A stretch of DNA of 64,000 bases from JBQTII01 sp052387905 (GTDB lineage Bacteria; Actinomycetota; Actinomycetes; Sporichthyales; Sporichthyaceae). How positions within the stretch are numbered: position 1 is the first letter of the stretch; each line of letters starts with the position of its first letter. This document shows positions 32,963 to 42,203 of this stretch, in pieces. The stretch lies in NCBI GenBank assembly GCA_052387905.1, contig JBQTIR010000021.1, positions 1 to 64,000 on the forward strand, given 5' to 3'. Both the position numbers and the translations under genes were made by a program. The notes beneath the pieces are model-generated. The model saw nothing but the letters and a program-made list of their open reading frames with translations, was not told the DNA's origin and ran no database searches.

Positions 32963-34594
32963 TCAGCGACGCCAGGACACCGGAATGCCGTTGAGCAGGG
33001 ATTCCAGGGGTTCCGGGGCGCCGACGAAGGATCCGAGCAGCCCCTGTGGCAGGCCGCGGTCAACGATCGACGGCTCGGGGAAGGGGATCCGGTCGCACTC
33101 CTTGTCGGAGGCTTCTCCGGACACCCGCGTGGGCAGGGATCCGTCGAGCAGGTAGGCCGCGATGGTGTCGTCGATGCAGGCATTGCCGTCGAACACGGAA
33201 GAGTGCGTGGTCGCGCCAACCTCGGCGAGCAGGACCGCGGTCGGGAACTCCTTACGGACCGCAAGTGCGCCGGCGTACGGAGTGGCGCCGTCGAGGGTCT
33301 GCTGGACCATCAGAATCGGGATCTTGACCTTCGAACCGTCGACCTCCGGGGTGGAGCCTGCCGGGACCGGCCAGAACGTGCACGGCTGGGAGAACCAGAA
33401 GCTGCCCCAGGTGCTGGTCGGAGCGGTCTTGGCGAGCTCGAACCCGTCGTTGCGCACCTTGGAGTACGAGCGCGGGAACTTGCCGTCGCTGCACAGGGTG
33501 GTGTTGAAGGCCGCGTACGCGTTGTCGTTGGTGGGGTCGTTCAGGATCGTGTTGACGCGCTCCAGGAAGGCGAAGTCACCGGCCACCGCGTCCGCGAATG
33601 CGGCCGCGATCGGGACCCAGAGGTTCTCGCTGTACGCGCCGGTGATGAAGACGTCCGCGAGCTCGGAGGAGCCGACCGTGCCGACCGGGGCCTTGGTGAG
33701 CTCGGTGATCATGTCGTTGTAGGTGGCCTTGACCTCGGCCTGGGTGGCGCCGGCTGCGTAGGTGGCGTTGCGGTTCGCGATCCAGGTGAAGAACTCATCG
33801 AGCACGACCTGGAATGCCTCGGTCTGGGCCTTTCCACCATCGCCGTAACCGCCGTAGGTCGGCTCGACGCTGCCGGAGAGCACGAGGCGGCGGATCTTGT
33901 CGGGGTAGCGGGTGGCGTAGGTCTGACCGAGGAAGGTGCCGTAGGAGAAGCCGAAGAAGTTAATCTGCTTCTCTCCGAGCGCGACGCGCAAGGCGTCCAT
34001 GTCCTTGATCGTGTCGATGGTGCGCATGTGCTCGATGATCGGGCCGTTGTTGTCCGCGCAGGCCTTGGCGAAACGCTTGGTGCGCGCCAGCCACTCGAGT
34101 TCGTTGGGCGAGCGCGAGGTGCGGCTCTCCGGGATGTAGGCCGGCCGCGGACCGGCGGCGTAGTCGGGGATGCAGGACACAGCCGGCTGGCTGGCGCCGA
34201 CCCCACGCGGGTCGAAGCCGATCCAGTCGTACTGAAGCCCGACGTTGTTCGGCACCGCCTGGGGCAGGATCGCGGGGAAGACCAGCCCGGATCCGCCGGG
34301 GCCGCCGGGATTGACGAGCATGACGCCTTGGCGCTTCTCCGTCGCCTTGACGCGGGAGACCGCGACCTTGATCTTCTCGCCCTTGGGCTTGCTCCAGTCC
34401 AGGGGAACCGACAGGAAGCCGCATTCTGCGCCGGCGCCGATGAGAGCCTCGTCCTGACAGGCCCCGAAGGCAATCGACACCGCGCCCGGTGCCGCGTCGG
34501 CGGCCAGCGCGGCACCGCTGCCGGCCGTTGTCGCGACCGTCGCACCGCTCACGGCCATCAATCCTGCGGTCGCGACCGCTACCACTGCGCGCAT
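32963..34594 (-). CDS. Secreted S33 tripeptidyl aminopeptidase-like hydrolase (paralog 2)
   Basis: A 543-residue secreted alpha/beta-hydrolase close to paralog 1: WSKPKGEKIKVAVSRVKA here compares with WSKPDGKQIKLAVSRVKA there. Signal peptide about 1-32. Nucleophile S217 in GFSYGTFLG, probable acid in QTLDGATPYAG, histidine in GATTHSSVFDGNAC. ATG 34594 follows GGTGG; a longer frame to 34744 is rejected because it lacks a signal peptide at its start and covers the DnaA-box-like sites. It probably forms a two- to three-gene operon with paralog 1 and the aminotransferase. Confidence 0.88.
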   Translation of the reverse strand: MRAVVAVATAGLMAVSGATVATTAGSGAALAADAAPGAVSIAFGACQDEALIGAGAECGFLSVPLDWSKPKGEKIKVAVSRVKATEKRQGVMLVNPGGPGGSGLVFPAILPQAVPNNVGLQYDWIGFDPRGVGASQPAVSCIPDYAAGPRPAYIPESRTSRSPNELEWLARTKRFAKACADNNGPIIEHMRTIDTIKDMDALRVALGEKQINFFGFSYGTFLGQTYATRYPDKIRRLVLSGSVEPTYGGYGDGGKAQTEAFQVVLDEFFTWIANRNATYAAGATQAEVKATYNDMITELTKAPVGTVGSSELADVFITGAYSENLWVPIAAAFADAVAGDFAFLERVNTILNDPTNDNAYAAFNTTLCSDGKFPRSYSKVRNDGFELAKTAPTSTWGSFWFSQPCTFWPVPAGSTPEVDGSKVKIPILMVQQTLDGATPYAGALAVRKEFPTAVLLAEVGATTHSSVFDGNACIDDTIAAYLLDGSLPTRVSGEASDKECDRIPFPEPSIVDRGLPQGLLGSFVGAPEPLESLLNGIPVSWRR

Positions 34595-34677
34595 GCCACC
34601 CACCCTGATCTCGCTCGGATCACCTGGCCGCATCCTAGGTCGACTGGCGGTAGTGAGGCTGGAGGATGACCGAAAAC

Positions 34678-34714
34678 TGTGGATAACGGGGCGGAAACCC
34701 CCACCTGTGGATAG
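34678..34714. promoter_or_regulatory. Two DnaA-box-like sites
   Basis: TGTGGATAA (34678-34686) is the exact complement of the consensus DnaA box TTATCCACA, and TGTGGATAG (34706-34714) is a one-base variant 28 bp away in the same orientation. They lie between the paralog 3 stop and the paralog 2 start. Two boxes are too few for an origin, and no dnaA or dnaN is here. They could mediate DnaA-linked regulation or be chance. Confidence 0.4.
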
Positions 34715-34748
34715 CCGGACCCCACCCGGGGAGCGGCCCAGCACCAGA

Positions 34749-36479
34749 TCAGCGCGCCGGCCGGGCTCCCGTGATGACCCGCAGACGCAGCGCCTGGGTC
34801 ATCAGGGCACGTCGATCGGACTGCGGCAGCTCGGCGGCCCGGTCCATCCAGTCGCCCAGGCTTGACCGTCCGTCCGAGCCCAGAAGTTCCCGCAGCATCG
34901 TGGCCGCCAGGGCATCCGGCGCCTCCTCGGGGACCGGCAACGGCAGGCCCGAGCAGGACAGATCGACCGAGACGCCCGCGATGCGCGGCGGCAGCGTCCC
35001 GGACCGCAAGAACTCGAACACCCGGGCATCGACGCAGTCGTTCCCACCGAACGACGCGGTGTGGCCGGTCGTGTCGGTGTCCACGATCAGGGCTGCGCGG
35101 GGGAACGCGAGGCGGACGTTGAGGCTGTTGATCAGCGGGGTCGTCGGGTCGAGGGCCGTGCTGGCCAACAGGATCGGCGGCGCGACGGACCCGTCGACGG
35201 AAGCCAGCTGACCTGGGAACGGCCAGGTCCGGCAGGGTAGGAAGTTCAGGTAGTAGCCCCAGGCGCTCAGCGGTGCGACCGTCGCGGTCGAGGTTGCGTC
35301 GGCGCGGAACGTCGCGTAGTCATCGGGCCACGGGTAGTCGGTGCACTCGACACCGAAGAACAGGGCCAGGGCGCCGCCGTTGTCCGCCGGTGCGGTGGGG
35401 TCGGGCGCAAAGAGTGCCTCGAGGGGGCCGAAGTCGCCGCGGGCCGCCGCCGCAAACACCTCGGCCGACATCGGCCACAGGAACTGGGCGTAGGTGGCGA
35501 AGAAGATCACGTCGACGAACTCCGTGGGTCCGACCAACTCCCCGGGTGCGGCCGCGAGTTCGCGCTCGATCTCGAGGTAGGCCTGCTCGACCCCGGCGGG
35601 GTCGTCGGCGATGCCGTAGGTGTCGTTGTTGTCGGCGATCCAGGCGAAGAACTCCCGGCGGGCGGCATCGGCCCCGATTGCCCGATCGCGAAGGTTCTGA
35701 TAGCCCGTCACTGCGGAATCGACGTTGGCATCCAGGACGAAACGACCGGTGCGGGTCGGATACTGCGTGGAGTAGAGCTGGCCCAGGTAGGTGCCGTAGG
35801 AGAAGCCGACGAAGTTCAGCGTCGGGGCGTCGAGCGCCGACCGGATCGACTCCATGTCGCGCACGACGTTGACGCTGCGCAGGAACTGCAGGTCCGCTCC
35901 GCTGGCCTCGGCGCAGTCACTGGCCAGCTCCTCGTACTCGCGGACGTAGAGCTCTTCGTTGGGTCCGGGGGGTTCATCGGGGCCGGTGGTCGGCTCGTAG
36001 GACGGAAAGCCGCCGGCGAAGGCGTCGGTGGTGCAGGCCAGCAGCGGTTCGCTGGCCCCGACTCCGCGCGGGTCGAAGCCGATGATGTCGTAGCGCGCCA
36101 GCAGGTCCGCTGGCAGGAGTTGGGCGAAGAAGGCAGGTGCCTCCAACCCGGTCCCCCCGGGCCCACCGAAGTTCACCATCAGCGGGCCCAGCCGTTGCGC
36201 CGCCGGCGCGGTGGCTCGCAGCCGGGACACTGCCACCGTGATGGAACGGCTCTCGGGATCGTCGTAGTCGAGGGGGACCGCCAGCACCGCGCACTCGACG
36301 ACCCCGGCGGGGCCGGCTTGCAGCTCCTCGGTGCACGGAGCCCACGACATATCGTCGCCCGCGGGTGTGATTTCCGCGGGGACGGCAGGTTCCGCGCCGG
36401 CCGGCGATGTCGCGCTCAGGCTGACTGTGGCGGCGAGGGCGAGTGCCCCGGCGAGCGCGATGCGACGACGATTCGACAT
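34749..36479 (-). CDS. Secreted S33 tripeptidyl aminopeptidase-like hydrolase (paralog 3)
   Basis: Longest paralog, 576 residues, with a signal peptide (about 1-29, SPAGAEP). Nucleophile S227 in GFSYGTYLG, oxyanion region NFGGPGGTG, GFDPRGVGASEP, acid in STALDPTTPL, and histidine in TGHTASFGGNDC. It extends about 30 residues further at the C-terminus than paralogs 1 and 2. It is more diverged from them than they are from each other and shares the PCTEEL-type N-terminal segment with paralog 4. Weak ribosome site before ATG 36479. Confidence 0.87.
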   Translation of the reverse strand: MSNRRRIALAGALALAATVSLSATSPAGAEPAVPAEITPAGDDMSWAPCTEELQAGPAGVVECAVLAVPLDYDDPESRSITVAVSRLRATAPAAQRLGPLMVNFGGPGGTGLEAPAFFAQLLPADLLARYDIIGFDPRGVGASEPLLACTTDAFAGGFPSYEPTTGPDEPPGPNEELYVREYEELASDCAEASGADLQFLRSVNVVRDMESIRSALDAPTLNFVGFSYGTYLGQLYSTQYPTRTGRFVLDANVDSAVTGYQNLRDRAIGADAARREFFAWIADNNDTYGIADDPAGVEQAYLEIERELAAAPGELVGPTEFVDVIFFATYAQFLWPMSAEVFAAAARGDFGPLEALFAPDPTAPADNGGALALFFGVECTDYPWPDDYATFRADATSTATVAPLSAWGYYLNFLPCRTWPFPGQLASVDGSVAPPILLASTALDPTTPLINSLNVRLAFPRAALIVDTDTTGHTASFGGNDCVDARVFEFLRSGTLPPRIAGVSVDLSCSGLPLPVPEEAPDALAATMLRELLGSDGRSSLGDWMDRAAELPQSDRRALMTQALRLRVITGARPAR

Positions 36480-36510
36480 GTACCGAGAGTGGTAATCCGG
36501 ACATATCGGG

Positions 36511-37422
36511 TCAAGGTGCAGAATTCACCAGGATCCGGCGCCGGTTGCGCAAGCTGTCGACGGTGAACACCACCAGGGCGATCCACACCAACGCGAAGCC
36601 GGCGAGGCGCTCCGGCGGCAACGGTTCGTGGCGCACCAGCACCCCGATCGCGAACTGCAGGGTCGGCGCGAGGTACTGCAGCAGACCGATTGTGGTCAGC
36701 GGGACCAGTCCGGCCGCGCCGGCGAACAGCAGCAGCGGGATGGCGGTCGCGACCCCCGCGGTCATCAACAGCAGCGAGTGATCGGGGCCGTGCGCGGTGA
36801 ACGTGCCCGAGCCCGTCATCCCGATCGCGGCGAGGAACACCAACGCCGGCACCAGCAGGTAGGCGGTTTCCACCGTGAGACCCTCCAGGGCGCCCACGCG
36901 AACCGTCTTCTTGATCAACGAGTACGCGCTGAACGTCGCGGCGAGGAACAGCGCGATCCACGGCGGGCGGCCGTAGTCGAGGGTCAGGATCAGCACGCCG
37001 ATGGTCGCGACCGCCATCGCTGCCCATTGGCCGCCGCGTAGGCGTTCGCCGAGCACCACGACGGCCACCGCCACCGTGACCAGCGGATTGATGTAGTAAC
37101 CCAGCGCGGTCTCCAGCACGTGGTCGTGGTTGACCGACCAGATGTAGACCAGCCAGTTCGAGCCGATCAGGACCGCGGCCAGCGCGAGCATGCGCAGGGC
37201 GCGGCGGTTCTCCCGCAGCTTGCGCAGGCGGCCCAGCGCGGCGCCACCCCGCCGCACGCCGAGCCAGATCAGGCCCGCCGAGAACGCCACCGACCACACG
37301 ACGCGGTGGGCGAGGACCTCGGGTGAGCCAGCCGGCTGCAGGTACGGCCAGTAGAGCGGGAACAACCCCCAGAGCAGGTACGCGCCGACGCCGTAGAGCA
37401 GCCCGCGGCGGTCGGTGGTCAC
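36511..37422 (-). CDS. rarD: RarD/EamA-family membrane transporter
   Basis: Ten-helix drug/metabolite transporter-family permease of 303 residues with two EamA-type halves. The opening GLLYGVGAYLLWGLFPLYW and VLAHRVVWS are typical of RarD. Substrates of this group are poorly known and include chloramphenicol-resistance and amino-acid export proposals. GTG start at 37422. It lies between paralogs 3 and 4 with short gaps (31 and 41 bp), suggesting one transcript, possibly exporting or importing small peptides or amino acids. That functional link is inference. Confidence 0.87.
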   Translation of the reverse strand: MTTDRRGLLYGVGAYLLWGLFPLYWPYLQPAGSPEVLAHRVVWSVAFSAGLIWLGVRRGGAALGRLRKLRENRRALRMLALAAVLIGSNWLVYIWSVNHDHVLETALGYYINPLVTVAVAVVVLGERLRGGQWAAMAVATIGVLILTLDYGRPPWIALFLAATFSAYSLIKKTVRVGALEGLTVETAYLLVPALVFLAAIGMTGSGTFTAHGPDHSLLLMTAGVATAIPLLLFAGAAGLVPLTTIGLLQYLAPTLQFAIGVLVRHEPLPPERLAGFALVWIALVVFTVDSLRNRRRILVNSAP

Positions 37423-37463
37423 GTCAACGACAGTACGTGTCGGTCCATTGCCCGTCGACGCGA

Positions 37464-39101
37464 TTAGGGCAGGGCGAACGTGGGGACACCGAGTTGCGCG
37501 GCGAGCAGCAGGTCGCTCAGATCCTGGTGCGCCGCAGCGATGGGGGCCGAGTCCGCCAGCAGCAGTGCGCTGGGCAGCAGTGCCGCGGCAGAGCCGAGGA
37601 GGACTTCGGGCAGTCCGGGTTCGGGGCCGCGCTCGCAGGTCACATCGGCGGTGTTCGGGCCGCCGCGGGTGGGCAGGACGCCGTCGAGGAGGTAGGCCGT
37701 GACGACGTCGTCCACGCAGGCGTTGCCGGCGAAGGCCGAACCCGCGTGCTCGAGGCTGTCCCGCTCACCGACCAGCACCGAGCGAGGGAAGGCCGCGCGG
37801 GCGGCCAATGCCTCGGCGAAGGTCGTGGGAGCGTCGAGGCTGCCGTTGATGAAGAGCATCTGCGGGGCGTTCGCGCCGACCCGGGTGGGTCGACCCTCGA
37901 CCGGCCACGCCAGACACGGGGCGGTGAGCTCCCAGAAGAACAGCCAGGTGGAGAACGGCGCGCTCCCCGCCGTGCCGAACGCCTCCGCGCGGGCGCTGGC
38001 GTAGGGGGCTTCCCAGCGACCGTCCGTGCAGGCGACCCCGTATCCGTCTCCGACGACCTCAGGCGCCGGCGGCGGACCGCTGAAGGCGGCGCTGAACGCC
38101 GCGGTGTTCCCGGCGTTCCAGGCCGCCCAGCCGGCCGCGATGAACGGCCAGATCTGTTCGGTGCGGGCGGTCGAGGAGAACAGGGCGGACCACTCCGCGG
38201 GGCCGACCCCGTCGACGGCTCCGCCGCGCAGGCGCGTGAGCTCGTCGGCGTATCGGGTCCGGACGGCGCCTGCGTCGGCGCCCAGTCCGTAGATCGCGTG
38301 GAAGCCGGCCGCCCAGCGGAAGAACCGCGCCCGGTTGGTCTCGAACGCCCGCGCGGTCGCCGGCCGACCCAGGTCGCCGCGATAGCCGACCCCGGTCGGG
38401 CCGACCGTGCCGCTGAGCACGAACCGCCCGACGCGAGCAGGGAAGAGCGAGGCGTACATCTGCCCGAGGTAGGTGCCGTAGGAGAACCCGAGGTAGTTCA
38501 GCCGGGGCGCCCCGAGAGCGCCGCGGATCAGGTCCAGGTCGCGAGCGACGTCCGCCGTGCGCACGTGGTCCAACGCGCCGCGTTGGCCCGCACCGCAGCT
38601 GCGGGCCAGGGTGTTCGCGTGGGCCCGCCGCGCCCGCTCGTCGCCGACGACCCGGCTGCGGGTGGTGGGGACGTAGTCCGGGGCCGGAGCGGCCAACGGC
38701 GGCGCGTTGCAGGTGATGGCCGGTTCGCTCGCCCCGACGCCGCGGGGATCGAAGCCGATCAGGTCGTAGCGGGCGGGAACGCCCGCCGGTAACACGCCCG
38801 CGAGCGCCAGCGGGAGCGAGCGGCCCCCGACGCCCGGACCACCCGGGTTCAGCAGCAGCGGGCCCAGCTGGTCCGCGGCATCCCCGGTGGCCGGCAGCCG
38901 GCTCAGCGCCAGCTCGATGCGCTTGCCGCCGGACTTGGCGTGGTCAAGGGGAACCGAGAACGTCGCACATTCCAGGCCCGTGCCGGCGAGCTCCTCGGTG
39001 CAGGCTGCCCAGGCGATCTTCGCAGCCGCGGCGGAGGGTTCGCCGACGGCGACCAACGCGGAGACCGTCAGCGCGAGGCAGGTTGCCAGCGGTCCTCGCA
39101 T
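37464..39101 (-). CDS. Secreted S33 tripeptidyl aminopeptidase-like hydrolase (paralog 4)
   Basis: A 545-residue secreted hydrolase with a signal peptide (about 1-26, EPSAAAAK). Nucleophile S207 in GFSYGTYLG, GFDPRGVGASEP, acid in NGSLDAPTTFAE, histidine in LEHAGSAFAGNAC. The acid-loop sequence differs from the ATPYAG form of paralogs 1 and 2, so specificity may differ. It starts five bp after the stop of the 2-oxoacid oxidoreductase beta subunit, which suggests read-through transcription although the functions appear unrelated. Confidence 0.87.
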   Translation of the reverse strand: MRGPLATCLALTVSALVAVGEPSAAAAKIAWAACTEELAGTGLECATFSVPLDHAKSGGKRIELALSRLPATGDAADQLGPLLLNPGGPGVGGRSLPLALAGVLPAGVPARYDLIGFDPRGVGASEPAITCNAPPLAAPAPDYVPTTRSRVVGDERARRAHANTLARSCGAGQRGALDHVRTADVARDLDLIRGALGAPRLNYLGFSYGTYLGQMYASLFPARVGRFVLSGTVGPTGVGYRGDLGRPATARAFETNRARFFRWAAGFHAIYGLGADAGAVRTRYADELTRLRGGAVDGVGPAEWSALFSSTARTEQIWPFIAAGWAAWNAGNTAAFSAAFSGPPPAPEVVGDGYGVACTDGRWEAPYASARAEAFGTAGSAPFSTWLFFWELTAPCLAWPVEGRPTRVGANAPQMLFINGSLDAPTTFAEALAARAAFPRSVLVGERDSLEHAGSAFAGNACVDDVVTAYLLDGVLPTRGGPNTADVTCERGPEPGLPEVLLGSAAALLPSALLLADSAPIAAAHQDLSDLLLAAQLGVPTFALP

Positions 39102-39106
39102 TCCGG

Positions 39107-40177
39107 TCAGCTACTCACTGTCCAGGTGTCAGTACCGCGCAGCAGGCGCTGCAGGTCGCCCTTGTTGGCGGCGGCGCTGCGCAACTGCGCGGTCATCTGC
39201 CCGTCGTAGGTCGGCCGGTCGACGTCGCGGAAGACCCCGATCGGGGTCTTGTCCAGCGTCAGGTCCGGGAGGCGGGACAGGGCGAACGCGACGCCCTGGT
39301 CCTCGGCGTGGGCGTCGTGGATCAGCACCTCGGATTCGTTCGCGGCCGTGATGTCGACCACCTTGATCGTGCCGTTCGGCCCGCGGACGACGCCGCGCTC
39401 GCCGGCTGCACCGAAGCGAATCGGTTGCCCGTGCTCCAGGCGGATCAGGTGCCGGGCAGAGCTTTCCGAATCCTTGAGGACCTCGAACGCGCCGTCGTTG
39501 AAGATGTTGCAGTTCTGGTAGATCTCCACCAGCGCGGTACCGGAGTGCTCGGCTGCCGCGCGCAGCACCGAGGTGAGGTGCTTGCGGTCGGAGTCGATCG
39601 TGCGCGCCACGAAGGTCGCCTCGGCGCCGAGCGCGAGCGAGACCGGGTTGAACGGCGCGTCCAGCGAACCCAGCGGCGTGGACTTGGTGATCTTGCCGAC
39701 CTCGGAGGTCGGCGAGTACTGACCCTTCGTCAGCCCGTAGATCCGGTTGTTGAACAGCAGGATCTTGAGGTTGACGTTGCGCCGTAGCGCGTGGATCAGG
39801 TGGTTGCCACCGATCGAGAGCGCGTCGCCGTCACCGGTGACCACCCAGACCGAGAGGTCCGGTCGGGTCACCGACAGGCCGGTGGCGATCGCGGGCGCGC
39901 GGCCGTGGATCGAGTGCAGGCCGTAGGTGTCCAGGTAGTACGGGAACCGGGACGAGCATCCGATCCCGGAGACGAAGACGATGTTCTCGCGCTTGAGCCC
40001 GAGGTCGGGCAGGAAGCCCTGCACCGCGGCGAGGATCGCGTAGTCCCCGCAACCGGGGCACCAGCGGACCTCCTGGTCGCTCTTGAAGTCCTTGGCACTT
40101 TGCTTGTCCTGGGTCTTGGGGACCAGGTCCAGGCTTTTGTAGGCCAGGCCCACCGGAGGTGAGTCATCGCGAGGCAT
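39107..40177 (-). CDS. korB: 2-oxoacid:ferredoxin oxidoreductase, beta (TPP) subunit
   Basis: Thiamine-diphosphate subunit, 356 residues, of a two-subunit oxidoreductase that decarboxylates 2-oxoglutarate (or pyruvate) to the acyl-CoA and reduces ferredoxin. The TPP motif GDGDALSIGGNHLIHALRRN is present. Cysteines in WCPGCGDY, GIGCSSR and YQNCNIFND fit a [4Fe-4S] cluster. GGAGGAGAG precedes the ATG, which overlaps the alpha-subunit stop by one base. The arrangement matches actinobacterial KorAB, so 2-oxoglutarate is the favoured substrate. Confidence 0.9.
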   Translation of the reverse strand: MPRDDSPPVGLAYKSLDLVPKTQDKQSAKDFKSDQEVRWCPGCGDYAILAAVQGFLPDLGLKRENIVFVSGIGCSSRFPYYLDTYGLHSIHGRAPAIATGLSVTRPDLSVWVVTGDGDALSIGGNHLIHALRRNVNLKILLFNNRIYGLTKGQYSPTSEVGKITKSTPLGSLDAPFNPVSLALGAEATFVARTIDSDRKHLTSVLRAAAEHSGTALVEIYQNCNIFNDGAFEVLKDSESSARHLIRLEHGQPIRFGAAGERGVVRGPNGTIKVVDITAANESEVLIHDAHAEDQGVAFALSRLPDLTLDKTPIGVFRDVDRPTYDGQMTAQLRSAAANKGDLQRLLRGTDTWTVSS

Positions 40178-42081
40178 CAGTTCTCTCCTCCGGTGCGGCG
40201 GGTGCGCGGTCGTGGAGTGTGCACGGTCGCCAGGACCTCGGTGATGGCGTCTTCGAGTTCGCCGACCGAGAAGGGCAGACCTTGCACCTTGTTGAAGCCG
40301 ATGACGTCGACGAGATACTTCGCCCGCAGCAGCAGCGTCAACTGACCCAGGTTCATTTCCGGGACGAGGACCTTGTCGTAGCTGCGCAGGATCTCGCCGG
40401 TGTTCTCCGGGAACGGGTTCAGGTGCCGTAGGTGGGCGCTGGCGATGTTCCCGCCGCTCTGGCGTACCCGTCGGCAGGCGGCACCGATCGGACCGTACGT
40501 CGAGCCCCATCCGAGGATCAGGACCTTGGCCTTGCCTGACGGGTCGTCAACGACGAGCTTGGGGATGTCGTAGGCGATCCCATCGATCTTGGCCTGCCGG
40601 GTGCGCGTCATCAGGTCGTGGTTGAGCGGGTCGTAGGAGATGTTGCCGTGCCCGTCCGCCTTTTCGATCCCGCCGATGCGGTGCTCCAGGCCTGCCGTGC
40701 CGGGGATGGCCCACGGGCGCGCGAGGGTCTTCGGGTCGCGCTTGAACGGCCAGAAGACGTGATCGCCGTTCTCGGTCTCGTGGTTGGGTCCGGTGGCGAA
40801 CGGGGTCTGCAGGTCGGGCAGCTCGGTGACGTCGGGGATCATCCACGGCTCGGAGCCGTTCGCGATGTACCCGTCGGAAAGCAACATGACCGGGGTCCGG
40901 TACTTCGTCGCCAGGCGCACCGTCTCGATCGCGGCATGGAAGCAGTCCGCCGGGGACTGCGGGGCGACGATCGCGACCGGGCACTCGCCGTTGCGTCCGA
41001 ACATTGCCATCAGCAGGTCGGACTGCTCGGTCTTGGTCGGCAGCCCGGTGGAGGGACCGCCGCGCTGCACATCGACGATCACCAGCGGTAGCTCAAGGGA
41101 GACCGCAAGGCCGATCGTCTCGGCTTTGAGCACGACGCCCGGGCCCGAGGTCGACGTCACGCCGAGCGCCCCACCGAACGCTGCACCCAGGGCCGCGCCG
41201 ACGCCGGCGATCTCGTCCTCGGCCTGGAAGGTCCGCACACCCATGCCCTTGTGCTTGGACAACTCGTGCAGGATGTCGCTGGCCGGGGTGATCGGGTACG
41301 CGCCGAGGAACAGTGGGAGCTTGGCCAGCTGCGCGCCGGCGATCAGGCCGTAGGACAGGGCCGTGTTGCCGGTGATGTTGCGGTACTCACCGGCCGGCAT
41401 CGGGGCGGGCTTGATCTCATACGAAACCGCGAAGTCCTCGGTCGTCTCGCCGTAGTTCCAGCCGGCCTTGAAGGCGGTGATGTTCGCGTCGCGGATCTCG
41501 GGCTTGCGGGCGAACTTGGCCCGCAGGAAAGCCTCGGTGCCCTCGGCAGGGCGGCCGTAGAGCCAGGACAGCAGGCCGAGGGAGAACATGTTCTTGGAGC
41601 GCTCGGCGTCCTTGCGGGACAGGCCGGTGCCGGAAAGGGCATCCACCGTCAGCTGCGTGAGCGGCAAGGCGTGCACGTGGTAGGCGTCGAGGGTGTGATC
41701 CTCGACGGGGTTGACCTCGTAGCCGACCTTTTGCAGGTTCCGCTTGGTGAATTCGTCGGTGTCGATGATCAGCATCGCGCCGCGGGGCAGGTCCGCGAGG
41801 TTGGCCTTGAGTGCCGCCGGGTTCATCGCGACCAGCACGTTCGGCGAATCACCGGGGGTCATGATGTCGTGGTCGGCGAAGTGCAACTGGAAGCTGGAGA
41901 CCCCGGCCAGCGTTCCGGCCGGGGCGCGGATCTCGGCCGGGAAGTTCGGCCAGGTCGCGAGGTCGTTGCCTAAGTTCGCGGTCTCTGCGGTGAAGCGGTC
42001 ACCGGTGAGCTGCATGCCGTCCCCGGAGTCCCCGGCGAAGCGGATGATCACTCGGTCGAGTTGCTGGACCTGCTTGTCCAC
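40177..42081 (-). CDS. korA: 2-oxoacid:ferredoxin oxidoreductase, fused gamma-alpha subunit
   Basis: Large subunit of 634 residues. An N-terminal gamma domain (about 1-190, starting VIIRFAGDSGDGMQLTG) is fused to the alpha domain, which holds the pyrimidine-side TPP and CoA sites (for example GAYPITPASDILHELSKH and the GPGVVLKAE loop). In actinobacteria this KorA/KorB pair acts as an oxygen-tolerant 2-oxoglutarate:ferredoxin oxidoreductase. GTG start with GGAGA six bases upstream. A GTTCGTT half-site lies about 80 bp upstream. Confidence 0.9.
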   Translation of the reverse strand: MDKQVQQLDRVIIRFAGDSGDGMQLTGDRFTAETANLGNDLATWPNFPAEIRAPAGTLAGVSSFQLHFADHDIMTPGDSPNVLVAMNPAALKANLADLPRGAMLIIDTDEFTKRNLQKVGYEVNPVEDHTLDAYHVHALPLTQLTVDALSGTGLSRKDAERSKNMFSLGLLSWLYGRPAEGTEAFLRAKFARKPEIRDANITAFKAGWNYGETTEDFAVSYEIKPAPMPAGEYRNITGNTALSYGLIAGAQLAKLPLFLGAYPITPASDILHELSKHKGMGVRTFQAEDEIAGVGAALGAAFGGALGVTSTSGPGVVLKAETIGLAVSLELPLVIVDVQRGGPSTGLPTKTEQSDLLMAMFGRNGECPVAIVAPQSPADCFHAAIETVRLATKYRTPVMLLSDGYIANGSEPWMIPDVTELPDLQTPFATGPNHETENGDHVFWPFKRDPKTLARPWAIPGTAGLEHRIGGIEKADGHGNISYDPLNHDLMTRTRQAKIDGIAYDIPKLVVDDPSGKAKVLILGWGSTYGPIGAACRRVRQSGGNIASAHLRHLNPFPENTGEILRSYDKVLVPEMNLGQLTLLLRAKYLVDVIGFNKVQGLPFSVGELEDAITEVLATVHTPRPRTRRTGGEN

Positions 42082-42157
42082 GTGAACATCTCCACGGATG
42101 GGGGCCCGCGTGTGCGGTTGGACTCGGTCGGGCGGTGAGCCTGCCCGCCTAACAGTC

Positions 42158-42164
42158 GTTCGTT
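42158..42164. promoter_or_regulatory. GTTCGTT half-site upstream of the korAB genes
   Basis: Matches one arm of the TetR-like palindromes at 740 and 10542, but the opposite arm (AACAGTC) is poor. Recorded only because it lies in a promoter region; weak. Confidence 0.15.
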
Positions 42165-42203
42165 ATGCTAACGGGTGCGCGCCGGTCAGGATACTGCCCT
42201 CGG

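Noticed and set aside
34678..34714. Replication origin
   Set aside because: Only two DnaA boxes, no AT-rich unwinding region, and no dnaA, dnaN or gyrB neighbours.
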